The translations under genes were made by a program, and so were the position numbers. From Bacteroidota bacterium (GTDB lineage: Bacteria; Bacteroidota; Bacteroidia; AKYH767-A; OLB10), in contig JADJOZ010000001.1 of the NCBI GenBank assembly GCA_016713525.1, positions 310,001 through 374,000 of the forward strand: DNA of 64,000 nucleotides, written 5' to 3'. Of this stretch, positions 47,602 through 59,521 are shown in pieces. Below the pieces are notes generated by a model. The model was given only the letters and a program-made list of their open reading frames with translations. It ran no database searches and had not been told where the DNA came from. Within the stretch, counting starts at the first letter, position 1. Every line of letters starts with the position of its first letter.

Positions 47602-50600
47602 ATGAAATTAAAATACATCCTCTTCATAATCATCCTTATAGCAGCCTCAAGAAGCTCATTTGCAACTTCCTTTACCTGGGTTGGAACAACAACCGACTGG
47701 GCCAATTCCAATAATTGGTACCCTTCTGGAATCCCGGATTCGGCTGATAACGTGACGATTAGCTCCGGAACTAACGGTCCTTTACTTGACGGGAACAGAA
47801 AAATCACTAACTTAACGCTTTCTTCCAAAACCATTAATCTCAATGGTTATTCATTAACCGTTTATGGCACCGCCACCATGACCTCAGGAACAGTTACAAA
47901 TGGAACTTTTTATGCCCGTGGAAACCTGGCAAGTTTCAACGGCACGTTGATGGATTGTCCCGTTGATGCGATTTGCGGTTACATCAGATTATCGGGAAGT
48001 ACATTTAATGAAACTGCAGATTTTACGGATTTGGGAGCAGCAACCGGAACTGGAAGTGGTGGATGTACTTTTAACGATGACGTAACCATCACCCACACAG
48101 GAACACTTACTTATTTTACCTTAGCAAACACCACAGGCGACACGTTTAATGGTAATGTCACTTTCACCAACTCGAGCAACCGCGAAATACACATCGCTTC
48201 TAGCGGAGCAACACTTTTCAATGGCAACGTCATCCCAAACAGTACTTCAAGCGGAGGTATAAGTTTTGCAAGTGGTGGAGGAAGTGCAACTTTGGCAAGT
48301 GGGAAAACCATTTCCATTGGATCCTCGGGATTCTCGGCTGATTTTCTCACCCTCAAAAACTTCACCCAAAACGGAAGCACTGCCCAAACACTCACATTAA
48401 CCGGAACGGCGGTAGTCAACATGATTGCAGCCACCTTCAATGGAAACATAACTGTAACAGCACCTGGAATTTTGTTAAAAAACAACACTTTTAATGGCAC
48501 AGCCACACTAACAAGAAACGGCTCGAGTGGAAATCACCAAAGCGATGGTGGAAATACATTCAATACACTGACATTAGATAATGCTGGAAGTGCCGGACGA
48601 GTAAGATGGGCAACCACTTTACCCGACACCTACAACGCAGATGCCACGTTCAGTTCAACAGGTGGACAGGATGTACAAATAGCCTACTCCGGCGACAATA
48701 CATTTGCAGGAAACATTACCATTAACAGCAACAAGGTTGTCTTTAACACAAATACGGGAAAAGTAACATTCACAGGTACCAATAATCAAACTTTAAATGG
48801 AAGCTACAACTATCCGTTTAAAAAACTGGCCATTAACAAAACTTCAGGAACGGTTACCGCAAACACAACTCTAAGTGTTGATGATTCACTCATTTTCATA
48901 CAAGGAAAATTAATCACCACTTCAGCAAATCTTCTTACGATGAAACATGGCTCCATAGCATACGGAGCATCCAATAGCAGTTTTGTAAGCGGGCCAGTGA
49001 AGAAAATAGGAAATTCTGCGTTTGTTTTTAATGTGGGTTCAGGCAATACATACAGGCCATTGACAATTACTGCGCCATCCAATTCAACAGATGCTTTTAC
49101 AGCTGAATATTACAGTGCCGGACAAACTCTTGGTTCAACAAAAGACACCACAATCACTTTTGTGAGTGATTGCGGATACTGGAAACTAGATCGAAATGTA
49201 GGTTCATCCAACATTACACCTAAGTTTGCCTTTGATTCGTTACATTGTGATTACCTGACCGTCAAACCGGTTCACATTGCACTTTGGAATGGCACCAAAT
49301 GGACTGATAAAGGCGAAGCGGTAACCGAAAGCACCAACAAAACTACCATTTCAGCCATGACCAGTTATGGATACTTTGTTTTTGCTTATAATCTGAAAGC
49401 GGGTGAAGCTCCGCAGATGCCTTATGAATTATCCAGCAGCTCAGGATGTTCAGGGTCGGACATGCTTTTTGATAATGATGTCTTTTGGATATCTTTTAAG
49501 CCCGATTCTGCAATTGTGAAATTAACGCTTTTCAACACTGATGTCAATAAATGGTATGCTCCAATTAAAAGTATGGACGTCATCTCTGAATATCAACTAA
49601 ATCAAATTCCTGACACTTTTGAAGTCTGGAGTTTTCCATGTGATAGTTTACTTCGAAATACAAGTATAAAATATGCTGAATTAGATACATCTCAAGTATA
49701 CATATTAAGAATAGAAAAATATGTTGAAGGGGATTGTGATGGCATAAAAGATTCTACTAATTATTATTTAAATGCTTGTGTTACTAACTGCAAGATGTCA
49801 ATTACGCCTGTCTTGTGGGGTTCTGACGATATTATTTCATTACAAACCGCTTTATCTGTCGCAGGTGATGGAGATTTTGTTTACCCATCTGCCCCGAATC
49901 TGGAAATACTTATTCCCATAGGGCAAACCCCATTGATAGTTGCGCCAGGCGTAATTTTGACTGGTGATTATGATTTATGGTCGGTGGGTATTTCGCTTCC
50001 ATCTCCTGTAATCAATTTACCCACCTCCCCAACAGGAACACGAATAAGAGCTGAAGATAATAGAGCGATTTATAATGCAGGTTTACCACCATCGGGTTAT
50101 CTATTCGAACTGCATAAATCCGCAACAATTCAAAACTTACGTATTCAAGGGTCTATGCCCGGTTTTCAGGATTATAATTTTGATAGAAATTTATGTGGAG
50201 GCATTCATACAATACCAAATTCTGCTACAACAGGTACACACGAAATTCGGAATTGTGAAATTTATAATTTATCCTATGCAGGTGTGTTTGTAGATCAGAA
50301 TTGTGATGAAGTAAATATAACTGATTGTCAGATTCATCATATCAAAGGTGAAGGAGGCGGCGATGCAATTGGAAAAGGATATGGGGTATGGAGTAAAGGG
50401 AAAGATGTTGATAACTCCAAATACAATCGCCGCAGTTGTAAATATAACTGATTGTTTTTCGATGATTGTAAATCCGCTATCGATTTTGATTCTGATTTTA
50501 TAGATTTAACCGCTCAAAAATAATACTTTTGGAAATATCTTCTCTGAAGAAACGGTTAATGGTCATTCTACGGGTGGGTATGATCATCCAGGTCTTTTCT

Positions 50601-53600
50601 GGTTCAGTTTGTGAATATTTCACTAATTGTGTTACTGAATCTTGTGGAGGTGATTTTCTTGTCTCCGGCGTTGCCCCTGGTGAAGTAAGGATAAAAATTC
50701 TATTTTTACCAGAAAATACGTAATGGAAAAAATATTTCCAAATAAATCTGCCGTATCGGTTTAATAATCCCTAACTGCCTCCCTTCTAAAATTTATACAA
50801 TTGATGTGTCTGATAATACATTTGCCGTAGGGGCAGGATTTGCCAGGTGCTTTTTGGCTTCTTTATGTAATGAAGCTGGATATTTTAGCTGGCCGATAAT
50901 TATGCTGAATCATGTACTTGGGATTATGATAGATTATACGATGTAGATGGAAATCCAATTATAGGCACGTCTAATTTACCCAGATTAATAAATTCACCGA
51001 ACAGTTTCGGATATAAAAAAGGAGTTCCCGTTTCGACATCCTCACCGCACCCACCTGAAATCAAACTAAGCATTTCAAATGCCTCAGGGAGAAGTTCCCC
51101 GGTTATGATAGTAATTCACCAACTATTCCATTTATTGAACAAGGAGCGACTGTGGAGTTAACTTGTGAAAATGCGCCAGGAGTAACGGCGCAATCACTAT
51201 CTTACATTATCAGGCCTCATCCAAATAATGGCACATTTGAGGATGAAAATACATCTGCGGAGAACAACTATAATTTAGAATCTATCGTAACTGCTGCTTC
51301 CAATGCAGCGGTAACATCCACTTTGGCTCAGCGGAATGGAATACATCAAATCCTGGCTTGTATGGTATCGACGTTGCAGGAGTTCAAACCAGCACGACAG
51401 CGGTAAATTATCAATCAGATTGGATTTATCAACCATTAATCATTGCACCTAATCTTAATTATATCCTTTCATTTAATATTAAGGATAGTTATTTTGAAGA
51501 TTTATATGGTGTTTCAGCCCCACCTAGTAGTGTCTATAAACAAGTTGCTTTAAATGGGCATGTAATTTTGGAGGAATCAATTACAGAGGGCGTATTGATT
51601 GGGAATACGTGAGAATTGATATTAAAAATGATGTAGACCCAATCAATGGAAATCCAATTTTGATCATATTTTGAGGATCTGAACCAAATACGTTAACTTT
51701 TAGTATTGCAATTGTGAATCTGGTAATATTTCCACATTTGACTTAAGAGGTTTATTTGTTTGGGTTGATGATGTCTATCTAAAGAAATTTGATGCCGAAT
51801 AATTTGTTACGAGACGGTGGATTAGAATACTCGGTTGGATCAACACCCGCCCCTTCACCAAACAATGCAAGCGACTGGTATTATTCTTATGAAAGCGATT
51901 TAAGTGCCTGTCTCTCTTTAGATGATAACGAACTTCTGCAGGGAATACCCGCTAAGGTTGATGTGAAATTCGCTGGCGACGATCGTAAATCAGGGTCTCA
52001 ATCGTTAAAATTATTATTGGATGGCGTGCATGCTGGATTAAGTGGAGCGTGTATTGATTATGGATTTATTACTGATATAGGTCCAAATAATGTTGTAGTT
52101 TCAGCATCTGTGAATTTTGACTATCGGGACTTTATTGGTTTGTGCTGATTATGATGATTTTGGATTTACTCCAATTTCTATTACATCCCCCATATCTTCT
52201 GCCCTTCCAACTCTTATTAATGGAAAATTCATTTTAGATCAGAATATTGAGATAAATAATAATGGTGTACTAATTCTCAATGGATGTGAAATCGTAGTTG
52301 TTCCGAATACACCCCCTTTTGAAATTATAGTAAACACGGGAGGAATACTGTCAATGAACAGTTCTTTAACAAACCCTTCACGGATATTTACGTGTGGTAA
52401 TTTTATGTGGCCAGGTATAACAAATAATGGTGGCATTGTAATAATAGATGCTGCCTTTGCAAGACCTACTGAAATTAAAGATGCAATAACAGCAATTGAA
52501 AGTATTGGTGGAACATTAAAGATTAAAAGTGCAGTTTTTGATCAGAACCATATAGCACTGGATTTAAAAAATGGCGCTTTCCTCCATTCCGGCCCTCAGA
52601 CGGGTGATGGCTTGATGGGAATCGATTTTAAATGTGCAGGCGGAGTAATCAATAAATCTCCACATTCAAGCGAACCTTCTTTGGCACATATTCAATTGAC
52701 AAATGTTTCAGATATTCAAATTGGTTTTATTGGTGTTGCCAACCATGCCAGTTACACAAACAATTTCTCGATGCCATATACGGCATAAAAGCTATTAACA
52801 ATCAGGCAACTATTATGAACAATTCATTTACAAGCATAAATAATCCCACCAATAGTTCAGGAAATTGTACGTATTGTGGAAGTAGTATCTATTTTGAAAA
52901 TACAGATAATGTCAGTCGAGATTTGACAATTGGTAATATTTATAATGTCAACAGTGGATATGAATGGACAGGATATTATGAAAACAATTTCAGTAATTCA
53001 AAAATGGCATCACTATCAGAGGAGATCAATCTGTTCTGATTCAATCTAATGAATTTAGCAATTTGTATCAGGGGATTCGGTGCAATAGAAACTTGTTTGA
53101 CGTTACAATTAATGAGGAAAATAATTTTTCAGATGTTAAGTTTGGAATTATTTTATTCAATGTAAGAAATGATATATTAATTGATGGAAACATTTTTAAT
53201 GATCCAACCGAAAGATATGAGAATTTAAACTTTTTCCGCACTGCAATTTCCATTCAGAATTCAAATACAATTCCTACTAATTTAGTCAATATTACAAATA
53301 ATACAATATCAAAATATCGCATTGGTATTCACGGATTAAACTCTCAAATAACTGCGCTTTCGGGTAACCGTATTCAGTTTAATATTGGTAATTCTTTAAC
53401 AAACTACCATGGAGGAATCTGGCTTCAGAATTGTCCTGATGCATTTATCTCTGACAATGACATCAGTAACACAGAATTTTTACCAGATTTAAATTTCCGT
53501 GGCATAGATATTCAAAATTCCTTGAACTGCGACATTAATTGCAATACGATTTCTAGAATCGGGGTAGGCATTAATTTTAGCGGATATTGTGATAATAGTG

Positions 53601-54686
53601 AGTTGAGAAAAAAATATTCTTACAGATTTTGATATAGGGATAAATATTAATAATTCAAAAATTGCACTCCATCAAGGAGTTCAGGGAGGAATTCCCTATG
53701 GACAAAATGCATGGGATAATCAGTGGTTCATGACGGGAAATAACACTAATACTTTCAAAGTTGGAGGTCAATGGTTGGGAAATCCAGTTAAAATCAACTG
53801 GTACCATCAAGGTCTGGATGGTCCTTCATATAGCTACAGCCCAAATCCCTATCCTTTGGTGTTGGTCAATGCTAGGCCTAATGAAAATTCGGCATTAATT
53901 ACTTGTGCATCAACTTTGTTAACTTCTGGTGATAGAGTTCTGGAGTTTGGGTCTATTGTAGGCGATAGTGCTACTTATGCAGAATATTCCGAAGAAAATG
54001 TGTATCTTGCAAGAACAATTGCCTATAAGGCCATGAAGCTAGATTCTACCATTATTTATCAGGGTGATTCGCTGGATGCGGATTTTGAAGCCTTTTTGAA
54101 AGACATGATAGTACCAATATTGGTAAATTATATTTGGTGGAATCATTGATTGAAAGAGAGCCGATTCAGCCTTGGCTATTAATAATGGCATTGCACCCGA
54201 TAATGACATTGAAAGTTGTTTGATTGAACATTATCAACGTACACAGGATATTTCTGAAAGAGAAGGGGAGCTTGCAGCAGATAGCGCCTTTTATTTGGAG
54301 CGAACTGTAGGTATGCCCACAATACATGGAAAGTTTGTCACCATGCCGGTTGGAAACCTTTTATTGAGCAACATATTCCAATTGTGGCATCAAGAATAGG
54401 TCAGCAGCCCATAGTAAATCAGCCCTTACTTGCCATTAGCAATAAATCTGAATTGCTAGTATTTCCAAATCCAACAACTGGGTTGCTGACAATTCGTTTA
54501 TCAGATCAAGAATTGAAACTTTCTCAGATAGAAATTTATAATTCCATGGGGGATCTGGTAATTTCTAAACAGATAGAGAATAACAATTATTTGTTGGATA
54601 TGACTCCTCTATCCGAAGTTTGATTTATCAGAGGTATGGATGAATCCAAAAAATATTATACCAAATCATTTAATCTTCTAAAATAA
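47602..54686 (+). pseudogene. Giant surface protein, right copy, T9SS type A (multiple frameshifts)
   Basis: About 2360 codons. The first 949 are intact: signal peptide ending SRSSFA, repeat-rich N-terminal region, and a beta-helix-like part. After 50451 the same homologous reading jumps between frames more than ten times (pieces near 50530, 51150, 51360, 51790, 52120, 52815, 53060, 53730, 54170, 54380). Several breaks are repaired by one base in a homopolymer, for example T5 near 50457 and A5 near 50520. Beta-helix text (LINGKFILDQNIEI, ISNTEFLPDL) fills the middle. The end is a T9SS type A sorting domain: LLVFPNPTTG, then QIEIYNSMGDLV. Left paralogue at 1-6191. Confidence 0.85.
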
Positions 54687-54692
54687 ATCTCG

Positions 54693-56193
54693 TTGTTTAA
54701 AACCATCGCAATTATTTTCTTGCTCCTATTAGCATGTGTCCCATTACAGGCACAACGTGGCAACATCTGGTGTTTCGGAGACAGCGCGGCCTTGGATTTC
54801 AATGGAGGGCTCCTAGTTCTTCTACAAGTTCCATAGTTTCCCGTGGGTCTTGTGTTTCATTGTCTGATTCGAATGGAGATTTGCTATTTTATGCTCACAC
54901 CAGGGCTGGAGTATCAGGTATTACAACTGGATTGATCTTTAATTCCACTCATCAATTGCTACTTGATGGTGATTCTATTGCCGGAGGAGGGTGGTATCAG
55001 GAGATGGTCATTATTCCAAATCCGGCAGATGACTCCAGCTTTTACCCCTTCTCAGTTGGTGTTACAGATCAATTCGGGTTGATGTACTCCATCATTGACA
55101 TGAAAGGTGATGGCGGTCTTGGATCAGTCACGCAAAAAAATGTTCAACTATTGAATTTCTTAATGGTGGATTGCATCCTTGCTATCAAACATGGAAATGG
55201 TCGAGATTGGTGGTTGATGGTGAGACCTTCGCCGGTTGGGCAACCAACAGATAATAATACTTGGTTTGTTTTTAATTACACCATTGGAATAACAGCCGCT
55301 CCTCCTCAAAATTTAGGTAACTTGAATGGCACCAATTCAGGGAGTTTACATCTTCACCTGTGATGGATCTAGGATAAATTTTATTAATTTAGAGGTACCA
55401 TTGAACTATTCGATTTTGAACGGTGTACGGGATACTATTTCACCACAGACTATTGAACCCCCATTGCAAGTTGGCCCTTATCCCTATTATTGGTCGAGTG
55501 AATTTTCAACGTCCGGCCGGTATTTGTATGTAAGTTCTTTATTACAGATAAATAGTAAACTCTGGCAATATGATACCTGGAGTCCTAATATTTTTGCTAC
55601 AAAAACATTGATTTGGCAGACACCGGGTCCACCATTTACAGCAGGAGCATTAAAAAGAGGTCCTGATAATAAGATATACTTCAGTTGTGCCTGGGTTCCT
55701 CCTAACGGTTCGAACAATTACCCATACGATTCAACCGAGTACTTTACAGAAAACATGAATTTGAGTGTAATAAACTCACCGGACTCAGCTGGTCTTGCTT
55801 GCGACTTCCAACCTGGGTTTCTACCTTGGCGGTAAGCGCACTTACTGGGGTCTCCCAAATAACCCCGATTACGACTTACCAGCACTATCAGGGCAGTCCC
55901 TGCGATACGTTAGTAGGAATTGGTGATGCCCCGCAAATACATCAAAGCTGCCATAAATATTTTCTACCACGGCCTGGGAGAAAGCATTCATAAATGCTTC
56001 CAACCTAAAAGGCAAAACCGGCAGGTTATTGGTGTATGATATGCAGGGGAAAATTGCTCATTCGGAGCCACTAAGGATACAAAATGGATACTATACCAAA
56101 GATTTGTCTATGATAGGGAAGGCGGATGGAGTGTACCTGATTGTTCTAGAGACTGAATTGGAGCGGTTGGTGAAGAAGATGATGATTGATTAA
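54693..56193 (+). pseudogene. T9SS-sorted secreted protein (frameshifted)
   Basis: About 500 codons over several frames. The N-terminus reads LFKTIAIIFLLLLACVPLQAQ then GNIWCFGDSAALDFNGG, typical of Bacteroidota secreted proteins with a beta-propeller-like repeat. Then SIVSRGSCVSLSDSNGDLLFYA, MVIIPNPADDSSFYPFSV, and KRGPDNKIYFSC; the C-terminus KTGRLLVYDMQGKIAHSEPL to VYLIVLETELERLV is a T9SS type A sorting domain. At least four frameshifts. No clear ATG is present near the start; the reading begins with TTG at 54693. It follows the giant gene by a few bases, so may be part of the cassette. Confidence 0.7.
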
Positions 56194-56586
56194 TGCTTTC
56201 CCCTGAGCGCAGCCAAATGGATGCCCTGAGCCCAGTCGAGAGGTGCTGATTATTGTTCCTGAGAAACAAAGGTGTGACTGCACCCTAGTTAAAGTTAAAA
56301 GTTGTAAATTTAAAGTTGGGGTCTTTTGGTTGAATGAAATTTTCGTTTATCATGTGGGATACATTCAGTGATCGGTTTTAGTGATCAGTGTATGTTGCAA
56401 TTGAATATCAAGATTTCGTTTATCACTTATAATTTATTGTGTTGCTGCTCAAGTTGGTAATTTGGGTTCTCAAATGTTTTATTTAATATTGACAAGCAAG
56501 AATTGAATAATGGCATTTTAAATTGAAAAAGTCAACCTTATTTCAGGCTAGGTCAATTTATCATCTATCATTTATCATCTATCATT
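56194..56586. other. Gene-free spacer with REP-like elements
   Basis: Contains CCCTGAGCGCAGCC and CCCTGAGCCCAGTCGAGAGG (56204-56243), the short REP-type phrases also found near 10.5 and 46.2 kb, then AT-rich sequence with a repeated TATCATCTATCATT phrase before the convergent end of the glycosyltransferase gene. No gene is seen. Confidence 0.65.
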
Positions 56587-57588
56587 CTAACGAAATTTCG
56601 TTCTGTGCACAAAAATAAATTTCTTAATCAAACAATAATGCTTTTCGCACAAAAAGTGTCCTTCCGGACATGCGGTTTTGCCATGCAGACCACAAGGGCG
56701 GCAGGTGAGTTTTTCGTGGGTTTCGACTATGATGCTGTTTTTGGAAAGAGGACCAAAGCCAAATGCAGGAATGGTGCTGCAGAAAAATGCTGTAACGGGT
56801 GCGTTTGTGGCAGAGGCAAGATGAAGTGGGCCCGAATCGTTTACATAATTCATGGATGCATCTCGCATTAGTGATGCCGTGTCAAGTAAATTTAATTTCC
56901 CGCAAAGGTTAACTGCATTTGATACTGATGCCGTTTGCAAAATTCGTTCGCATAAGCTTGTATCATCGGGTCCACCAATGAGGAAAATTTTCAGGTTTTT
57001 ATCTTGCTTTCGAATTAACTCAATCCATTTTTCTTCCGGTAATTGTTTTGTGAACCACACAGAAGCCGGTGCCATGGTAACATACTTTTCCGTTTTGTAT
57101 GATGCTGTTTTAGCATCATTTTCCTGCCCGGGATAAAGTTTTGGATTTGTAAATTGAGTATCACATACTGATGCAAGCAGCTCCAGATTTCTTGCTACTT
57201 CATGTCTTCCATCACCAATTACATGTTTCACTTTTTTGGTGAATAAGAATGATAATGGATTTTTATCGAAGCCAATTTTAGTTTCGGCACCTGAAAAGGC
57301 TGTAAATAATCCCGAAGAAAAGAAACGTTGCAGATTAATTACCATATCAAAATTCTCTTTTTTGATTTCTCCTATGGTATGAAGGAGATTGGGAATTTTA
57401 TTTTTTGTTTTATCCCAGACAATAACTTTTTTTAGGATCGGATGATTCTTCAGCAGACTCTCATTTCCTTTTCTGACCAACATGATGATGGATGCATCCG
57501 GCAAGCAGGCATGTAATTTTTCAATCACTGCTGTTGCCAGAACCACATCGCCTAAAAAAGCGGTTTGTATGACCAGAATATTTTTCAT
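56587..57588 (-). CDS. Glycosyltransferase family 9 (heptosyltransferase-like)
   Basis: 333 residues of the ADP-heptose:LPS heptosyltransferase family. Landmarks: LVIQTAFLGDVVLATAVIEKL, FDMVINLQRFFSS, APASVWFTKQLPEEKW and DSGPLHLASATNAPVTAFF. The C-terminus has a Cys-rich block (CRPCGLHGKTACPEGHFLC). Adds a sugar in lipopolysaccharide core synthesis at the inner membrane face; donor sugar unknown. It is the second gene after dapD, with a 6-bp gap. Confidence 0.92.
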   Translation of the reverse strand: MKNILVIQTAFLGDVVLATAVIEKLHACLPDASIIMLVRKGNESLLKNHPILKKVIVWDKTKNKIPNLLHTIGEIKKENFDMVINLQRFFSSGLFTAFSGAETKIGFDKNPLSFLFTKKVKHVIGDGRHEVARNLELLASVCDTQFTNPKLYPGQENDAKTASYKTEKYVTMAPASVWFTKQLPEEKWIELIRKQDKNLKIFLIGGPDDTSLCERILQTASVSNAVNLCGKLNLLDTASLMRDASMNYVNDSGPLHLASATNAPVTAFFCSTIPAFGFGPLSKNSIIVETHEKLTCRPCGLHGKTACPEGHFLCEKHYCLIKKFIFVHRTKFR

Positions 57589-57594
57589 TTGTTA

Positions 57595-58404
57595 TCAGAC
57601 TGCCACATGATGATCTCTGAGAGCTTCGTTTAAGGAAGTTTTAAGATCGGTTGAAGCTTTTCTTTTTCCTATGATTAGTGCACAAGGAACCTGATAAGTG
57701 CCCGCCGGGAATTCTTTATTATAACTTCCGGGAATAACCACTGATCTTTCTGGAACTGTTCCTTTATATTCGATGCGTTCGGGACCTGTGACATCAATAA
57801 TTTTCGTCGACATAGTCAACACCACATTGGCTCCTAAAACAGCTTCTTTTTGCACATGAACACCTTCCACCACAATGCATCTGGAACCAATGAAGCAACC
57901 ATCTTCAATAATCACCGGAGCAGCTTGAACGGGTTCCAATACACCACCAATGCCTACGCCACCACTAAGATGAACGTTTTTGCCGATCTGTGCACAGGAT
58001 CCAACGGTAACCCAGGTATCAACCATGGTTCCTGAATCCACATAAGCGCCTATATTGACATATGACGGCATCATGATTACTCCGGGAGCCAGAAAAGAGC
58101 CGTAACGGGCAATGGCATGCGGAACAACCCGGATTCCGGCAGCTGCATGATTTTTACGAAGTGCAATTTTATCGTGGAATTCAAATGGTCCCACTTCTAT
58201 AGTTTCCATTTTACATATTGGAAAATAGAGAATTACTGCTTTTTTGATCCATTCATGTACGGTCCAGGTTCCGTTTTGAGGTTCAGCTACCCTGCTGGTA
58301 CCATCATTCAGATTTTGAATGACTTCACGAATTGCCTGCTGCGTTTCTTTCGTTTCAAGCAATGCACGGTCATTCCAGGCATTTTCAATAGTTTTTTGAA
58401 GCAT
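57595..58404 (-). CDS. dapD: Tetrahydrodipicolinate N-succinyltransferase
   Basis: 269 residues starting at 58404 (MLQKTIENAWNDR), rather than 54 bases further upstream. Succinylates tetrahydrodipicolinate in the lysine/diaminopimelate pathway. N-terminal helical domain with NGTWTVHEWIKKAVILYF, then a left-handed beta-helix with GAYVDSGTMVDTWVTVGSCAQ and GGVLEPVQAAPVIIEDGCF. The active-site region VGSCAQIGKNVHLSGG is intact. It transcribes away from ruvX across about 80 bp. Confidence 0.96.
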   Translation of the reverse strand: MLQKTIENAWNDRALLETKETQQAIREVIQNLNDGTSRVAEPQNGTWTVHEWIKKAVILYFPICKMETIEVGPFEFHDKIALRKNHAAAGIRVVPHAIARYGSFLAPGVIMMPSYVNIGAYVDSGTMVDTWVTVGSCAQIGKNVHLSGGVGIGGVLEPVQAAPVIIEDGCFIGSRCIVVEGVHVQKEAVLGANVVLTMSTKIIDVTGPERIEYKGTVPERSVVIPGSYNKEFPAGTYQVPCALIIGKRKASTDLKTSLNEALRDHHVAV

Positions 58405-58487
58405 TTGTGTTCCTTTTAACACCTCAAAGGTAATGGAATTCCTGTTTGGAGGTGCCACTCAATTTTCGTAATTTTACAGTCTCGGAT

Positions 58488-58922
58488 ATGGCAAGAGTAC
58501 TGGCAATTGATTATGGTTTGAAACGCACCGGCTTAGCCGTAACCGATGAGTTGCAGATATTTGCATTCGGACTTCAAACGGTGGCAACCCATGATCTGGA
58601 ACGATTTCTGAAAACTTATGTTGTTGAAAATGGTATTGCCGGAATTGTTGTTGTGGAACCCAAACGATTAAATAATGAACCAACCGATGCAACTGCTGCT
58701 ATTAATTTATTTGTAAATAAACTGGGAAAACTATTCCCTGAAATACCTGTTTACAGGATTGATGAACGCTTTACCTCTTCCATGGCTTCTAAAGCAATTT
58801 TAGCCAGTGGTATTAAAAAACAGGAAAGACGAAATAAGGCATTGGTTGACGAAGTAAGTGCAACCATCATTTTGCAATCCTGGCTCGAGCAAAAAGAATT
58901 ACGAAACGGTAATACCCGTTAA
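58488..58922 (+). CDS. ruvX: Putative pre-16S rRNA nuclease / Holliday junction resolvase
   Basis: About 144 residues of the YqgF/RuvX family, starting at MARVLAIDYGLKRTGLAV (58488); the earlier ATG at 58446 is less likely. Conserved acids in AIDYG and DERFTSSMA, and near the C-terminus VDEVSATIILQSWLE. In E. coli the protein processes the 16S rRNA 5' end. It is followed closely by def. Confidence 0.93.
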   Translation: MARVLAIDYGLKRTGLAVTDELQIFAFGLQTVATHDLERFLKTYVVENGIAGIVVVEPKRLNNEPTDATAAINLFVNKLGKLFPEIPVYRIDERFTSSMASKAILASGIKKQERRNKALVDEVSATIILQSWLEQKELRNGNTR

Positions 58923-58938
58923 AAATATTAGTTGAATT

Positions 58939-59495
58939 ATGATTTACCCTATTGTGGCTTATGGCAGTCCGGTTTTGAAAAGAAAGCTGTACCTGTGACA
59001 CCCGATTATCCTGAGTTGAAAACCTTAATTCAGAGTATGTTTGATACCATGTATGATAGTGCAGGAGTGGGACTTGCTGCTCCACAAATTAATTTTTCGA
59101 TCCGGCTTTTTGTAGTCGATGGTGAGCCTTTTTCAGATGAAGAGCCTACACTGGTAAAATTTAAGAAAGTGTTTATTAATCCCGAAATGATTGATGAATC
59201 GGGTAATAAATGGAAGTTCAATGAAGGCTGTCTGAGTATACCCGGTGTGCGTGAAGATGTTGACCGCCATTCCGTTGTTCATCTGAAATATATGGATGAA
59301 AATTTTGTGGAACACACAGAAACTTTTGATGGCATTGCAGCGCGGATTATTCAGCATGAATACGATCATCTGGAAGGAGTATTATTTACTGACCGTTTGA
59401 GTCCGTTAAAGCGTCAGCTGCTGAAAGGCAAACTGAATGACATTTCACGAGGGAAAGTGAATGTAGATTACAAAATGAAATTCATGAGTAAGTAA
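58939..59495 (+). CDS. def: Peptide deformylase (frameshifted)
   Basis: About 186 residues after repair. Removes the formyl group from new proteins. From the ATG at 58939 the frame reads MIYPIVAYGSPVLK, the normal family N-terminus, but breaks in the A4 run at 58978-58981; one extra A gives KKKAVPVTPDYPEL and joins the rest. Motifs: GVGLAAPQI, EGCLSIPG with the metal cysteine, and QHEYDHLEG with HExxH. Essential in almost all bacteria, so the break is probably an error. The frame from 58932 has a scrambled N-terminus and is not the real start. Confidence 0.94.
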
Positions 59496-59521
59496 AGTAC
59501 CATCAAATAAAATTACATGAC

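Noticed and set aside
47602..49430. Recent horizontal transfer of the right cassette
   Set aside because: Base composition looks like that of neighbours by eye, and a paralogue exists in the same window; duplication explains it better.
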